NCBI GenBank assembly: GCA_043228905.1
Contig: JBHGNT010000016.1
Coordinates: 5,828,001-5,892,000, forward strand
Length of the DNA stretch: 64,000 bases
Direction: 5' to 3'
Source of the DNA: Azolla caroliniana
Taxonomy: Eukaryota > Polypodiophyta
The translations under genes were made by a program, and so were the position numbers. Below are positions 1-23,512 of this stretch, in pieces; the stretch's first letter is position 1, and each line of letters starts with the position of its first letter. A model generated the notes under the pieces. The model saw only the letters and a list, made by a program, of their open reading frames with translations. It did no database searches and had not been told where the DNA came from.

Positions 1-250
1 ATCACAGAATCGCCCACCTCCCTTTTTTAGTACTATATGCTTCTCTCTCTCTCTCTCTCTGATTCTCGTACAATACTGCACGAAAGACGCCGAGATTTGA
101 GCATCGAGTTGGGTTTTCTCTCCTCTCAATTGGGCTCTTCTTCAAATATTAGGGTTCCTTGCTCACGCAGTGGATTAGGTCGTGTGTGTGTGTGTGTTTC
201 TCTTTCTTCTTTGATCCTCTCTTTATTTCTTCTTCGTTGGATCAGCTTCT

Positions 251-4385
<4,135 letters not shown>

Positions 4386-5994
4386 ATCATTATTTTGTTT
4401 GCAAAGAATTTCAAAGGCAGGCTATTCTGTTTTATAATTGACATTATACATGAATGGCTGATTCAGAATAATAGCAATAATGCATCATGGTGGCATAGTG
4501 AGTAGTTGTTCTAGCCACAGTATTGAAATTTATCAAAGCTGTATTGTATGTTGGAATTTTCTGTAAAGGACTTCAAAGGCTTGAATTAAGTTGAAGGTTC
4601 TGTTTCTTGAAATTCTCTAATCGCATCTTTTGGTAAATTTCACACAGAGGATGCGCTCCTGTTTCTTTTATTAATCTTAAATGGCAACATTAATTACTTT
4701 CATTGCGAAATTTCCTACTTGTGATAGTTTTAACGGAAACATGTTTGATTTTTATATACAGATTCGCACCTTATTCCTGCTCATTACGTGTGTATTTTTT
4801 AGGGTATGCAGTCAGTATACGTGTTAAATTTTGTTTAAAATATAAGTGGAGGTATTTGGGAATTCTATTTTTCTCATGTTTAAAAATTTGGGGATATTCT
4901 TTTAATTTCCCAGACACATCAGAGGATATTCTGGTAAAGTTAAAATAGTTGTGAGCTGTGGAGCTATATCTTTGTGTTTTGAATATATGTATTTAAGTAT
5001 AAGTTCCATAAAAATGTGCATGAATGGCACATGAGGATCACCATATTGAAAGCTGTATATAGCTCATGGTTGCACTTGGGATCAGCAAATTATTCTAGAT
5101 TACACCATTCTTTTGTGAAGTTATCATACCTCAAAGAGTTTCTTTTGTGAAGCTATCATACCTCAAAGAATTGCTATAGTTTTAACTTTTGGCAATGTTA
5201 ATTGTGAAAAGATTCTCCATCTCACCTTTGACCGTGTTATTATACCTCAAAGAGTTGCTATAGTTTTCAACTTTTAACAATGTTAATTGTGAAAAGATTC
5301 TCCAACTCACCCTTTGACCATATAATCATCTCCATTTTACCACATCCTTTCATACGCATCATAATTGTCTCAGCAACAAGTCTATATGCCATGGAAGTAA
5401 AATTTTGTGTTCTTACACACCAAAAAACTGCATCTTCACCTTCCAAGTGTTTCTATTTTGCTAGGTCAGATGTATCTTTGATTCATACAAAAACTTTAGT
5501 GAATGGAGATGTGAAGACTTTAGTGCATTAGTTATACAACTTGTCAGAATTCATTTACAGATATGCCCACCATGCATTTTGTTATATATCCCATGTATCC
5601 TTAAACTTCTTGACACGTGATGTACGAATGTTTCAATAACCATAGTACAACTTTGCTATATCCCATGTATGCTTTAGCTTCTTCACATATGAAATTTGAA
5701 TTTTTCAATAAATATAGTGCATAGGTGATCTTGGCTCAAGGCCTTTGTTTATTTTCAATAGAAGAAAACGGCTAGCTTCTATACTCCATACATCTTGTAT
5801 ATCCCATTCCATCAGCTTTAAGAGAGACAAGATTGACATGTCTAAAGTCGCTTTTGGATGATATTGAGCATAATTTTTTTTGCATATTATACAATTAGAA
5901 CTTCAATGCGCTCAGATGGATAATTAACAAATCCATTAATGTCCAATAAAAGAATTTCGGAATATAACCTCCTTAGGTTGCAACAAAGTAAAAT
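4386..5994. other. Spacer between the two citrate synthase genes, with short direct repeats
   Basis: It holds the 3' flanks of both genes. I see no gene. Between about 5105 and 5325 short units recur, for example TATCATACCTCAAAGA at least twice, and a longer unit with CAATGTTAATTGTGAAAAG followed by TTCTCCA that appears twice about 75 nt apart. No terminal repeats or target duplication were recognised. Confidence 0.5.
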
Positions 5995-10119
<4,125 letters not shown>

Positions 10120-10429
10120 GGGAAGCCGAATCAAAAGAGAGAAAGAAAGAAAGAAACGGATTCGATTTCTCTGAGTGACGAAGAAATCCTGCCTTCTTTT
10201 TCTTCTTCTTCTTTTTAGGAAGAACCCAATTGGGAAGAGAGAAAACCCAACTCCAGTTTCAAATCTTGGCGTGTTTCGTGCAGTATTCGGGCAACAATTC
10301 AGGGAAGAAGGCGAGATTTCCTGATCGAAGAAATAAAAGAAACAGGGGAGGAGAGAGAAAGAAAGAAAGAAAGAAAGAAACAGGGGAGGAGAGAGAGAGA
10401 GAGAGTTATGTTATAATTAGAACTTAGAA

Positions 10430-13400
10430 GAAGTCAAGTACATAAGCTCAAAGTCCATGGCCTTATCTCTAATCCTTTTGCGTGCTTTTTTTGCTTTTCT
10501 TCATAAACTGGATTCCTTCGCCACGTATGCCGCCGCCGCCGCCGATAGCTATGGGCCCAGATTCAGCTCGAACCGAACCGAAACCGTTACGCCATGGTTT
10601 AACGGCTCCAAAATAATAAAATGGTTTGGTTTGGTTTGGTTTGACTTACTAGTAAACGTTTCGGTTTTAGTTTGGTTTGGTTCCAAAACTCGGGTATAGG
10701 TTTAAGTGGTTTATTAGTTTTTGGTTAACTTATATTTTCCCCTTAATGGTTTAATTGATGTTTAACTTTTTCTACCGCCACCACTCCTTCAAGTCCCTTC
10801 AGCATCCGCCACTACTCCCCAGCTTTCAAACGTTCCTCCCTCGATCCATCATCGATACCCAACCAATCAATTCTCGTCTTCGTCATTGTTTGTTGCATTA
10901 CCAGATTTACGATGAAAGCCCCCTCAGTCTCCCATAGAGTGCCCATCACATATCCCTCTACTTCTACTTTGTGCTCTTTGGCGTGACATGTCCATACCCT
11001 AGCATCACTCTAGGTAGGACATTTCTTGGACGAATACACTAGTGGCATAAAAGGTTGGGTCCTATCATGATGTTAACGTGTCCCTTGACACCTCGATTTC
11101 GGAAACCATTTTCATTTGCTCCACAAACATTTTCATTCGAGCGGTTGATAATATATTCGTAATATTCTATGTGCCACGACTCATAGACGATCCTGCAATA
11201 TGTACATCCAACTTACTTCTGCATCACCAACAATACATGAAAAACAAATATATGAACGATCTTTGGGGGTAGGGGGGCCATATAATTGCATATACACATC
11301 CTTTTCCTTGAGTGTTTGCACTTCTATAACTTTGATATTGTGTCTGTGTCCATTGTAAACACAAGGAGTTACAACACAAGGAGAATGACCTTTGGAAAAG
11401 ACGACGATGACAAGTGAGAGTTGTACAAGTTTCTAATGGTGTCACGTGTTGATAATGGACACCTTGGTCACATGCCTTCAAGTTTTATGAGGTAAAAACC
11501 TACTCGTATTAAAAAATGGTTGAATGATTTAGCAAATATGATATTTGATATTCCCTTACGATTATTGTTCTTCGAAATGTCTTTGCTTAACTTCTTGTCG
11601 TGATTGATAGACAAAAAAGAGAGTTTGCACTAAAATCACCCATGAGAGATGTGCATGATTTCTTGGTGGGATTATTTTCCCGTCGACCATCTCATAGTGG
11701 GAGGCAAAGTTCAACTTAGTTTGGTGGCAATAAGCTGCAAACAAGTATTTTACAAACTTAATGTTTTGCTTAGATGCAAGTCTTTAGTGTGTGGCTTTTA
11801 AAAAAAAAGGTTGAATTGTATATTGGTAACCTCAAATTCAACTTCTTTGAAATGATTGGTAAAGTTTGAAAATTCCTTGCATATATATATTTCAAGATAT
11901 TTAGTCTCTCGATCGAAATACTAAACCTGCATTTGAATTGCAAGCCAAGCATGGATATTATAAGGATGCGAAGGCAAGTAATCGTTAGAAGCCACAAACA
12001 ATCAATAAATGCTCTTAGTCATGATTTGCAATACCCTGCATCCAAAGTTCTTTATTGCTACGTCACATTGCCCAAAAAAGGATAAATAACTTTCACTTCT
12101 TGACTTTTGATGCCAACATTTTAAGGCCAATTTTTAGGAGCATAGTGTGTATGCATGTAACCGCATTTATGAAAGACATATAATGAACTTGACATATAAT
12201 GCATTGCTTGAGACTTGAACCCAACACTTACACATCGTAACTATGCCTAATGTTACAAAATTGTGCCAACATACATAATTTGGAAATTTGAATGACATAA
12301 CCACAGGATTCCACAAGCAAAAGTGAGTATGGATATCTAAAGCCTTTTATATTATATGTAAACGTGATGCTTTCATATTGTACTTTTACCATATGGTGGC
12401 AATATTTATCTGCTTCATTCGTACAATTGCACAATGTCTTACATGCATATATTATCGACTAAAAAAAACTCTCAAGCACATTTCTTATGATTGACAATGA
12501 TAAAAATTAAAATAGAGACCGTCTCAATTTGAACCAAATACCTCCTTGTCAAAAGTCCTTAGGTACAACATAAAGACATAAACATCTACTTATACGCCAA
12601 CATAGAATCAACCTAAATTCCAAATATTGCACATTAACTCATCAACCAACCTCGTATCGCAAAAGATTATCCATAAACTCGAGTTTGATCTCGCATCATA
12701 ATGCAAAATAGTGACATGCAAGTCTAATGTTGTCTTCATATATGGAACAATCAAAGATAAAGAGGTGAACATATGCATAATGTGTGTGAATCTATCAAAC
12801 CAACGAATGTAGTTTTGGAATATATGTGACATGTGGCATTACACATGTCAAGTATGACCTGACCTTTGCATGCAAATGTATACAAAGGTCTTTCGTTAAT
12901 TTTGTTATAGATAATTCGCAAATCCACTAAGATCCAAAGAGTTGTTTTTATAACCAACCATGCAATGAAAATACATGACAACTGACTTGACACGTTTTGC
13001 ACATGAACTTGACACCCAAATGTACATAAACTTCACTTACTGCAAATTTATTGTGAGAGAAATGATCAAATACTTGTCTCGTGTTAGAAGGTTGTTTCTA
13101 TACACACTTCCTCTGGGAAAATGTCAAAAGTACAAACTTACGTGATGGATTGTTACGTTTGTAGGATATTAAACTTTGTAGTTTTAATCTTTAAGCAATT
13201 TTCATGATGTGTTTGTCACTAGTTACTCTTTATATAGGAGGTCTTCTCTACTCAATGATATAATGTGTGTGTATATATATATATATTGAGATTATTGAAT
13301 GCGATACAAATTTTCCTAAGTTGATTCGGGTGTATCAAATACGTTTTCTTTCCAAGGATAATATCTCAGATTGTTTGTTGGTTTTAATGGAGATGACATT

Positions 13401-16400
13401 GGAGGCATGCCCTAGTTTTTTGCAAAACATTACCCATCGGTTGTGGATGATTTGAGGGATGACTTCACATTGTTAATTTTAATCACGAGAGGTTGACACA
13501 CATTTCAATATCTCTAGGACTTTGAACTTGTGGACATTATCAAATTATTGTGATTAGAAACTTATTACCGTTGTTTGTGGAATCCGCAAATGCTTTGCAT
13601 TCTAACCCCTTTCCATGTCTACGCTTTTGGTGAATCCTCAAGATTCAATTGAGTATGGTTCCTTTATTTGGAAGCGAGCACATAACATGCATTTTTCTAA
13701 TACACACCATCATACTTTTCTTTACTTAAAGATTCGAGCATATTATGGTAATTTCCCTGTATAAAAACTCTTACTATACTTGTTTTTTATTGTTCGATGA
13801 AACTTTTGATAAAACATTGTTAGTTGTTATCCGAGGTTGGGTGGTGAAACTTTTGATAAAACATTGTTAGTTGTTATCCGAGGTTGGATGAATGCAGTTA
13901 GAAACACGATATGTTATACAAAATCTTTCAACGTGAACAATAATGCCTTTTTGCGTCACATTATAGACTTTTTTAGGTGTTGAAATCTTAAATTTTATGC
14001 ATATAGTAACCATAAAGCTTGTGTTTCTCAACATTAAGGTTCTACGATTTTAAACGATTCATTGGCTACTATGTTGTTATAAAAACCTTTGTTACCAGTC
14101 TCGGATCATGTACATTGACTGTTTTCTCTCGAGAAACTCCTCCGCCAAATTGACACATGCATAACACAGTGCCTTTATTAAAAAGGAGTGCTAGCAAATT
14201 GTCGATGACGTGAGAGGGGGGATCATGTGGAAGGTTGATATTGCCATATAAAGGAGAATTTAACAATACTTTTTTCCTGATAAACATAACCTTAAAGCAA
14301 CACTATTACTTTCAATCATTGCGCATTCAAAAGCCATTTGCAATGGCATAACTTTTTGGAGCATGATCTCAACACTAAAATAAACACCTACGAGATAAAA
14401 CTTATTGGTGCTACAAAGATAATAAAAATTAAAATTTGGGAAATTAAAATTTTGAAAGAAAATAAGACAATAGTACATTTTTTCACGCTCAAAATCCAAA
14501 CCTCTTGTTTTAGGAGTTACATATATGTTACTCATATTGGTAATATATAAAGCCTATGGTATTGCAAACATTTTTTCCAATGCCAGATTTTATATTTTGA
14601 TTACTGGAAATATTGCTTTGGTAGTATTGCCAGTTAATCCAACTTTAGTCAAGTCCTTTTGGGATATACGATATTATGATGATTAATGTTCTTATTTAGA
14701 AAGAGATGCCATGAGATAGGAATCGAGTGTATCAAGAACAGCATGAGCATCCATTGCTAAACTTACGATATTAATGCACGAGCTTTACTACCCTCCATCA
14801 CATTCATATGCTTAAGCTTTAAGAATTCTAACAATGTAAGCTCATGGATCTCAGAGTTGCCATTTATTACGCCAAATTGTTGGGCATGTCTAAAGGGTGT
14901 TGCATACATGATACAACATATAAAGGCAATGTTCTCATGTTGTGCTTCAACATGTAATGTCTTGTATCTCGTACATAGTATGAACCATACGTACAATACA
15001 TGCATTCGCATTCGAGAATGTTTCAATCATTTGAGTATGGCAAACACACTCGAAGTATGGTAAATACCATACTTTTGTATTCATTATTTATTTTAAGGTA
15101 ACTTCTTTAAGGGTAAGAAAGTAAAGGTAAAAAGTGTAAAAAAAATCACAAAAATGTTTTGATAACATACGCATTCGTATGAAAAAAAATGGTTGCCACT
15201 TCATTTGAGTGTATTACGTCCTACGAGATTCTCGTATGTCAATAAAGGTGCTTAAGAATGGTTTTGAATGAGCCCTTCTAGAACATTTAAAGACACTCGA
15301 GGAAGTTTTGAACAAATTGGTGTCACTTTGTAGTCTAGAAGTCTTAAACAAACACAATATGTTTTGGATGCAATTTATGCAAGGGAATAATGCGCCTTAA
15401 TAGAACAAATGTCATTTTCGTAACGCAAGAGCAATCCTTGTGCCTTTGTATTCCCAACTCTTATTATTTTCAGGCGAATGCTTTCTACTCCCAATAGGTT
15501 GCACATTTGTCTAAAAGTTCTACACAATGTGATATTTTATCTCGAGATACTCCAAGTGCATCCTAATATTTGTCATAAAGCTCCACACGTTGCAAATAAT
15601 TTATTTAGTTTCATCCCGCTAGTCATCTAAAGCGTTTCTTCACCGATGATCTACGACTATTTGGTGTAAAAAGTAGCTATCACAATTTACAAACTTTTTC
15701 TACCATGTTTTTATGATCTATGTAAGAACAAAAAGACCAAAATGCTATCCACCTCAACTATCGATTTGTTTTGATATGTGAGGCATTGTTTCCACAAATA
15801 TCCCTCACATACACAAAACGAAACATACATTTCGAGCATTTTTTTAGTTCTTTGACATGCTAACCGAGGAAGATGGAAGGACGACTACTCTGAAAGGAAC
15901 ATTGAATCCTCATCTCATGATGGATATAGGTACCTTTGCAAACTCACGAACATACACACAGTCTACGAGAGTATGTGCATGTGGGTTGATTTGTCTACAT
16001 GAGTGGATTGTTTAAGTAGCTTTGTTATTCCCTATGTGTCCAAGTTAATAAACTTGTTTATATTATGCGTGCAATATCGTGTACAACCCATTGTGTTTAC
16101 ATCTCTATCATCAAAGTGTTTATGTTTGTGCTAACTCTACGTTATACATCTCTATCATCTTATGCTAGTTTGTAGTCAAGACATCGAACACGAGAAGCCT
16201 TCAATTCTGAAAATAGGATGCATAATTATTTTGTACTAGAATCTGCAATAAAGGATCGTGTGAACATGGATCAAACATGGGCATTCTCGAATTTCATATT
16301 TGTGGCAAAAACTTGATTTTTGTTATGAGATAAAAGAAAACATCATAATGTTACAATCACATGTGCTATAAACTTATATGTAATAAACTCGATCGTGTTT

Positions 16401-18769
16401 TAATTTTCAATATCCCTCTTATTTGATGCACCACTTTGATGATCATACTATGCACTTGTAGACCTCAAATTGGAAGCTAAAGAAAGGATTGCTTAAATGA
16501 ATCATTCTATTCATGCAATAGATTCATAGTCTCTCGTATGAACCAATATGCTTTACATAGCCTACCTAAAGAGATACATATTACAAGCAACATCTACATG
16601 CCACTTTAAGAAAACAAGTGTCAACTTCAAGTTTAAAGCAACAACATATAGAATCGTATCTAAATATTTTGATTGTGTCGTGGTAGAAAACAAAATACAG
16701 GCCAAATGCATATTTTTTATAATGAATGAACTGGAATTATGATCGATCGACGATGTTATCAATGTGGTAGCTCGTATTAACGGTTGAATAAATTAGCATA
16801 CACCGCTTTTCCTTGAATGCCATTAAAAAAAGCACAAGCAATTCATAATAGCCGAGTTGAATCGACAATAAATTCCAATATCGCATCGATCCTTTTTGCA
16901 TGCAGATAAAGTTACCATTTACACTTGGCGATTATTTCTTCGAATAACTTCACGAGCCAGTCCTTTCTCAATGTACATATAAAGTGAGTAAGGAAGAGTT
17001 GGCCTTATGTAAATGTGTGTGTATATATAATATACGTGTGTATGTGTGTTTGATTTACTTTTATTGTAAAAAGTTGTCGGAAAGCCTTGAAGTAAGGAAG
17101 AATCGAGTTGTGCGGAATTTGGTGCTTATAAAAATGGATTTCTCAATTATATCAACTTCATTATGGCATGGTTCTTTCTAACTCTGTGATCATTTTCAAT
17201 AGTAGTGTAACCATGCTAGCCATTATGTTTTTTTGACTCGAGACATCAACTTTGGGATTTTGAATCCCAACTTACAGATCATCATAGTTCTTGCAATTTT
17301 GTTCAAAATGGAAGTACATCGTTATAGTTTGCTAGGGGTCCTTTACGCGCACAACCAAATAATGGTATTTGGTTATGATATTGTAACAAACAAATTTGGT
17401 TGAAATAAAACTTCAACTTGATATCGGTAGGAAACATTTGCACTTTTGAACATGATTATATTAAATCGATTGTTGTGAGATTTTATTCAAACTTCTATGT
17501 TTTGATCACCATATAAAGTTAGGAAGAGACATTTGATTGACTTGTTAGGTTTGTTTACTAGCATTTCATGTTAATGTCAAGATTGTAGACATTCTCCAAC
17601 TCTCCTACTCTATTTGTCACATGCCAAACCATATTATGTTTACACAATTATAATTATTATAGGCATTTGTTGATTGATGAGGCATAATTTCGGCAAAGGA
17701 TATTGGAGCAATTTGACATTGGGACAATAAGTAAAGGACATGAACTTCTTGTTTTAAGTTAAATTTCAAGATAGGATTTCCAAAGCTACCAAAACAATCA
17801 CTACACTTGGAAAAAGGAGGAGTAACATACAAAGGACAAGTCCAAAGGGGAATATTCCATGTCGTGGATCATTGGACTCTCACCCCTTGTATAAGCTAGA
17901 GAGAGTTTTCACATGGTACATACTATTTTTTGTATAGTGATTGAGAAGGATACCCATCAAATACGCTTAGACATGACATTTACCATCATTAACAAGGGAG
18001 AAATTATCACTCTTTTATTGGTTTGCTCAAAGAGCTAGAGCTTTCTACCTTTTCGCTATTGTGTAAGGAAGTGTTTGATTACCTCATGTATTAAGGGGAA
18101 GGGGGGTAGGTGGAGTCTATGGTACAACCAAAGTATGAGGAACAAGTTCTTGTTGGATGTCTGGTCTTCCTTTGGAATATCACGAACGAGAGCAAAGGCC
18201 AATAGGAATGGATTAAACTGTATTTTGTAAGAGGAGTTTGGCTTTATTTTATGTTAGTGATTGTTCGAGCAGATCGTCTCTATTTGGAATTATGTACAAC
18301 ATCTCAGAGGTTTTGGTTTACGTTTGCCCAAGAGGTTCTCAACTATTTTATGGTAAGAAGATACCGAGAGCTCAGGACGGACGAGAAACATGGAAGAGGG
18401 ACAAAAGAGCCAATCTATACATGAAGATAGATAGATAGATAGATAAGAGTCTATTATCGTCTTCGGAGGTCAAATTAATCCCGACATTCCATAGTGGCAT
18501 TTAGTAAAATAAGAGACATGTATGATTTTGAACCCAATATATCGGGGTAGTAGCATAACAACTTGTTACTAGGATAAGATAATTTCACCAGAGAAAATGT
18601 ATATAGACAATGGATGTCGCTTAATTCGTACCATTACCCAACGGGGACAAGGAGGTCATGGGTTCAACCCTTGCCTTTCACAATGGCATCTAGTAAATTA
18701 AGAGGATGGATATTATGCATGGAGTCATTAATAGAGAGAGGACGAGGAAGTCGGGGTTTCAAACTTAAA
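10430..18769. other. AT-rich intergenic region without a recognisable gene
   Basis: All reading frames are short and none shows a protein family I recognise. An alanine- and tryptophan-rich frame near 10457-10699 is composed of simple GCC and GGTTT repeats. No LTR pair, transposase motif or tRNA was recognised. It may be decayed repeat DNA, but nothing diagnostic is visible. Confidence 0.5.
13798..13893. repeat. Perfect two-copy tandem duplication (48-bp unit)
   Basis: The unit beginning GAAACTTTTGATAAAACATT and ending GAGGTTGG occurs twice in direct succession with no visible mismatch, indicating a recent local slippage event. No gene overlaps it. Confidence 0.85.
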
Positions 18770-19215
18770 ATCATAATGTTAATAGTCTGAATAACTTACC
18801 ACTAATTACGCTTAATTAAGATCGAGACACAATGTAAATAGTCCGAATAATTTACCACTAAGGTAAAGCTAAGTAAGGCATAGTCCTATTAACTCGCCAC
18901 TACTTAAGCTAATTAAGGCATAGCGCTATTAACTTACCACTAAGGTAAAGCTAAGTAAGGCATAGTGCTATTAACTTGCCACTAATTAAGCTAAGTAAGA
19001 CTAAGACATAGTGTAAATAGTTTGAATAATTTACCACTAAGGTAAAGCTAATTAAGGCATAGTGGTATTAACTTGCCACTAATTAAGCTACTTAAGAATA
19101 AGAGATAGTGTAAATAGTCTGAATAACTTACCACTAAGGTAAAGCTAATTAAGGCACATAGTGCTATTAATTTGCCACTAATTAAGCTACTTAAGACTAA
19201 GGTGCAGTTAATTAA
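18770..19215. repeat. Degenerate tandem array (TTACCACTAAGGTAAAGCTAA units)
   Basis: Short units such as TTACCACTAAGGTAAAGC and TTGCCACTAATTAAGCTA alternate, joined by AAGGCATAGTGCTATTAAC or TAGTGTAAATAGTCTGAAT, repeating roughly every 55-120 bp. The array ends immediately upstream of the microsatellite leader of the SRF gene, so it may lie in that gene's distal promoter. Confidence 0.75.
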
Positions 19216-19229
19216 GACAGAGGAGGCAG

Positions 19230-19674
19230 GCATCTCATCCCTGTGTGTCTCTCTGTCTCTCTGTCTTTCTCTCTGTTCTCAGAGAGAGAAAGACTGCTAC
19301 TCCTGCTGTCTTTCTGATCATCATCATCTCAAATAAGGAAGGAGAGAGAGAGAGACAGAGACAGAGAATAGAGAGAGAATAGAGAGAGAGAGAGAGTGTG
19401 TGTGTGTGTGTGCCCCCCTCCTCCTCTCTCACTAGGCATTTCTCTCTTCATCACTCTCTGATCATCATCATCATCAGAGAGAGAAAGAAACGTTGGGTGT
19501 GTGTGTGTGTGCTGCAGAGGAAAGGACAACCCATCATCACACCCACTCAAAAACCCAATTCTTCTTCTTCCTCTCCCTCTCTCTGTTCTCCTGAATCTAT
19601 CCCTATTCTCAGGTGCTCTTCCTTTTTTGCCATAGCTGATTGAGCGAGAAAAAAGGAGAAGCTTCAGAGCTAAT
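19230..19674 (+). promoter_or_regulatory. Probable promoter or 5' leader of the SRF gene, rich in CT/GA/GT microsatellites
   Basis: CT-, GA- and GT-type simple repeats and ATC repeats fill this stretch, which lies directly before the SRF start codon. Such tracts are common in plant 5' untranslated regions. I could not place a transcription start. Open frames on both strands here are translations of the simple repeats. Confidence 0.45.
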
Positions 19675-22600
19675 ATGGTCTGCCTTGCCTCGCTCTCCTT
19701 CTCCTTCTCCTTCTCCTTCTTCCTATTGATCCCGGTCTCACTCGCAATCACTCACCCTGGCGATGGTATATATGACAAACAAATCTTATATCCTCTCTTC
19801 ATTTATCGTATGCCTGCCTGCCTGCAAGGATCTACCGTGATTGTCTCTGAAATTTAGGGTTAGCGTTAGGTTCAAACTTCAAGGTTCGGATGTGTGTTTG
19901 GGTTTTATGGTTTATGTCTAGGGTTGGTGATTAGGATTAGAGAATGCGAGTCATGTTTTTTAAAGAATTTAAATTAGTTTGAAGGAAGCAATTTAAGTTT
20001 TCTTGGTTTGTTGACAGTAGCATAGTTTGAACGAATCTAGGTTTCTTAGGGTTTGTAACCCTGCAATGTGTGAATGGATTTAGGGTTTGGTCAATATGAC
20101 GGAACATTGTAATGGCATTGTTGTATTCTATGAGTCCAACTGTGGAACATAATATGGATTTCCAAAGGATGTAGAGTTTTCAGGGTTTTCTGATCATATT
20201 ATAGTTTTAGTTTGAAACAGCACAGGATTTTAAGGGTTGGTTGGAAAAAAGCGTGGTTTGAATTAATGTGGAAATTTAGGGTTCAATTTACCTAGAATCG
20301 ATTAGAACGAATATAGGTTTTTAGGGTATGTTGAACATAATGTACCAGGTAAATTGGATGGGTTTAGAGAGGTTGTTGAATATAGTAATTCCAAGGGAAT
20401 TTAGGGTTTGTGGAACATAGTTTGGGTGGAAAAAAAATTCAGGGTTTAGTATTGTCTTCATAATTAAATCCATCTGTAATCTTGTTGAGAGTGAGAGAGA
20501 GAGAGAGAGACAAAAGGGGTCCTATGCATTTTTGTTCTGTAACAATGTTGTTGGGACAGCTTCAGCCCTTGGGAATCTCTACACGGCTCTCAACTTCCCT
20601 TCACAGTTGACATCATGGACAAGCACTGGTGGAGACCCATGTGGCCAAATGTCATGGAAAGGAGTGCAATGCAGTGGTCCTGCTGTGACTGAGCTGTAAG
20701 TAGAAACTGGATACCCTAAACCCTAACCTTTCTAGTATTATTACCTTAGCTTGTAGAAGCATTGTTTTTAGTCTTCCATTGTAAGAGTAGGAGATTGATT
20801 TGGAAAATAGTCCCTTTTTTAGATTAACTTGGATGGAATGGGATCGATGTTAAGCCAACTTTGGTGCTTTGGTTAATCTTCTGGAAGAGTTTATTGCTCT
20901 TGCTCACTCTCATGATATTGCAAGAAGAGTTATTGTATTTTATGGATGCATTTTGTTTTGCATTCCATTACAAGTCCTAAACCTAAAGCTTTTTCAAACT
21001 TTACAGACATCTCCAGGGACTTGGACTTTCTGGTCAGCTTGGCTACCAGTTAGCTCAACTCATATCTTTGAATGTAATGTAAGTTTCATGTGTCCATATT
21101 TGTGTACTTTGATCATCAATTTCGTACACCCATTGTCACCTTTCTCTGGTTAAATTGTTTGGCTCAAAATTTGTTCAGGGATGTTAGCAACAATTTCATA
21201 TCAGGACAGATACCTTATCAACTTCCCCCTAATCTTCAAACATTGTATGTTCCTTTAGAGTCCACACCAAATATATTTTGAGATATTTCGATGAACAACA
21301 GTCACATCCTGACTCTGGAACCTGTATGCAGAAACATAGGAAACAACAACTTTGATGGTACTCTTCCCTATTCAATCTCAAGCATGGCAAATTTGACATA
21401 TCTGTAAGTAATTTTATCTTCTTCTTCCGATTGATGAATTCAGGCAAGCATCATTGCCATTTTAGTTCTAATTCATCTCCGAATTTTCAGGAATGCCAGC
21501 CATAACCACCTTAATGGAGACCTCTCAGACATGTTCTCAAAACTCATTGACATTTCTATTATGTGTGTTTATAATTCAACTCTTTTCTTCTTCTTCTCTT
21601 CGGTTGTCTAATCTCTTTCAATTCTTAGTTTCCACTGCATATAAAACTAATAGAGGTCTCTCTTTTGTGCTTTAACACCATCTTAGTATATCGTTTAGCT
21701 TGTAGATGATGATTATATTGCTTCTTGTAGAGACCTATCTTTCAATGCCATCACTGGACCCATTCCACAGTCTTTTTCAGCCTTGACAAGCCTTACATCA
21801 TTGTAAGATCCCTTCAGCCTCTTTTATATTCACTGTGGTACCAGTAACTATTATATATATTTGAGATTTTGTAAATGCATCTTTTTAGGTACATTCAAAA
21901 CAACCAGTTCACAGGAGATCTCAATGTGTTGTCTGATCTTCAGTTGCATGATTTGTGAGTTGTTCCTTTCTTCCTAAAAACTCTCCACAGCTGTTTGTTT
22001 TTTCATGTAATGATAGAGACAATGCAATATTAGCAAGCAGTAAAAGGAATAATAATTGCAGGGATGTAGAGAACAATCAGTTCACAGGATGGGTTCCAGC
22101 TTCCTTTAGTACCATTCCAAATGTGAAGTAAGTATAAATTATCAGGAGGAATAGCAAACAACTTCTAAATTTTCAAAAGGACTAGAATACAACAAGTTAT
22201 GCTGTAGTGAACTTTGTACTACAGAGGGGCATCTTGGCATTTCTTGAAAATTTAATGGTATTTTCTAAAGGGGGTTATTTTCCTTGAACTTGTAGTATAA
22301 GGTCGTCTCCATCATTCGCTTAAAATATTCGTTAATGCCAGATTATTCTTAATGTTGAAGGTATGGAGGGAATTCATTCAGCTCTTCCCCTGCTCCTCCT
22401 CCACCACCATTTCTTCCTCCACCACCAGCATCGAAATCCCCTAGCAAATCACCCAAATCTACTAATTCTGAAAGGAAATCCAATCAGTCTTCTTCGGGTA
22501 GTGGCTCGGTCCTCAACAAGGGAGCCATTGCTGGCATAGTGATTGCTTGCATACTAGGTCTCATTTTTGTAGTTCTTCTAGTGGTTTACTTACGCTGGAA

Positions 22601-23474
22601 GCCTCACAATCATCATGATGAAGAAAAGAAGGCCACAGCGTCTCTAGTAGCTCCAGTCGTGTCTTCCAAAGGTGTGGTTATTTTACCTTTGAAAGCTTCT
22701 TTTTTATTTATGTTGCTGAAACATGCATGTTTTGTTTTTATAAATGTTTACTTCTACCTATGCATGCAATTTATGTATGCACACATCGATTTCTTATGTT
22801 CGCAATATATGCTAGGATCCATATACATGTTTTTCTTTTGTAAGGATAGAAATCTTGCACCTTCCACGCTGAAATGTGTATTGTTCTGCATATCTGTGTG
22901 GATGTGTATACATAGATTTCGTTTGTATGCAATGTGTGCTGAAATCAATATGCTTGCATTTATTTCTCGTGTGCATACAAATCTTACACCATCCATACTG
23001 ATATGTATGCACATATATGTGGATGTGCTCGTGTATTTCCTTGTAGAATCCTCCAAACACCTGATTTTTTTCTTTGACAAATGAAGCTGCTGATTCTTGT
23101 CTTATGTACTCGGACATGATACATTGCAATTCATGTTCCCGTTCCATCACTCTCTGATCTTAAAATCCCTTTCCCTCCTTATGTATTAATTATATACACA
23201 TATTTGGTAGGTGTCACATGAGAACATGTTTGCATAGTAATGCATTCTTTCTTTCTCTCTTTCTCTAACGCACACACACATGGTAGGTGCACATGGAGAG
23301 CACATTGACCTAGGAATGTGGAACTGCTGATTCTTGTTTTATGTACTTAGACATAATACATTGCAATTCATGTTCCCTTTCCACCACTCTCTCATCTTAA
23401 GATCCCTTTACCTGTATCAATTATATACACATTTGATAGGTGGCACTTGAGAGCAAGTTTGCATAGTAATGCAT

Positions 23475-23512
<38 letters not shown>

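Noticed and set aside
10457-10699. 80-residue frame beginning MALSLILLRAFFAFLHKL
   Set aside because: It is formed from GCC and GGTTT simple repeats upstream of citrate synthase copy 2, with no homology signal.
19235-19751. Overlapping frames on both strands before the SRF gene
   Set aside because: Translations of CT, GA and GT microsatellites (Ser/Leu and Arg/Glu repeats); the minus-strand frames contradict the well-supported plus-strand gene.
22539-23150. Frames of up to 181 residues over SRF intron 10
   Set aside because: The plus-strand frame starts in the real exon and reads into the intron; the minus-strand frames reflect intronic tandem duplications.
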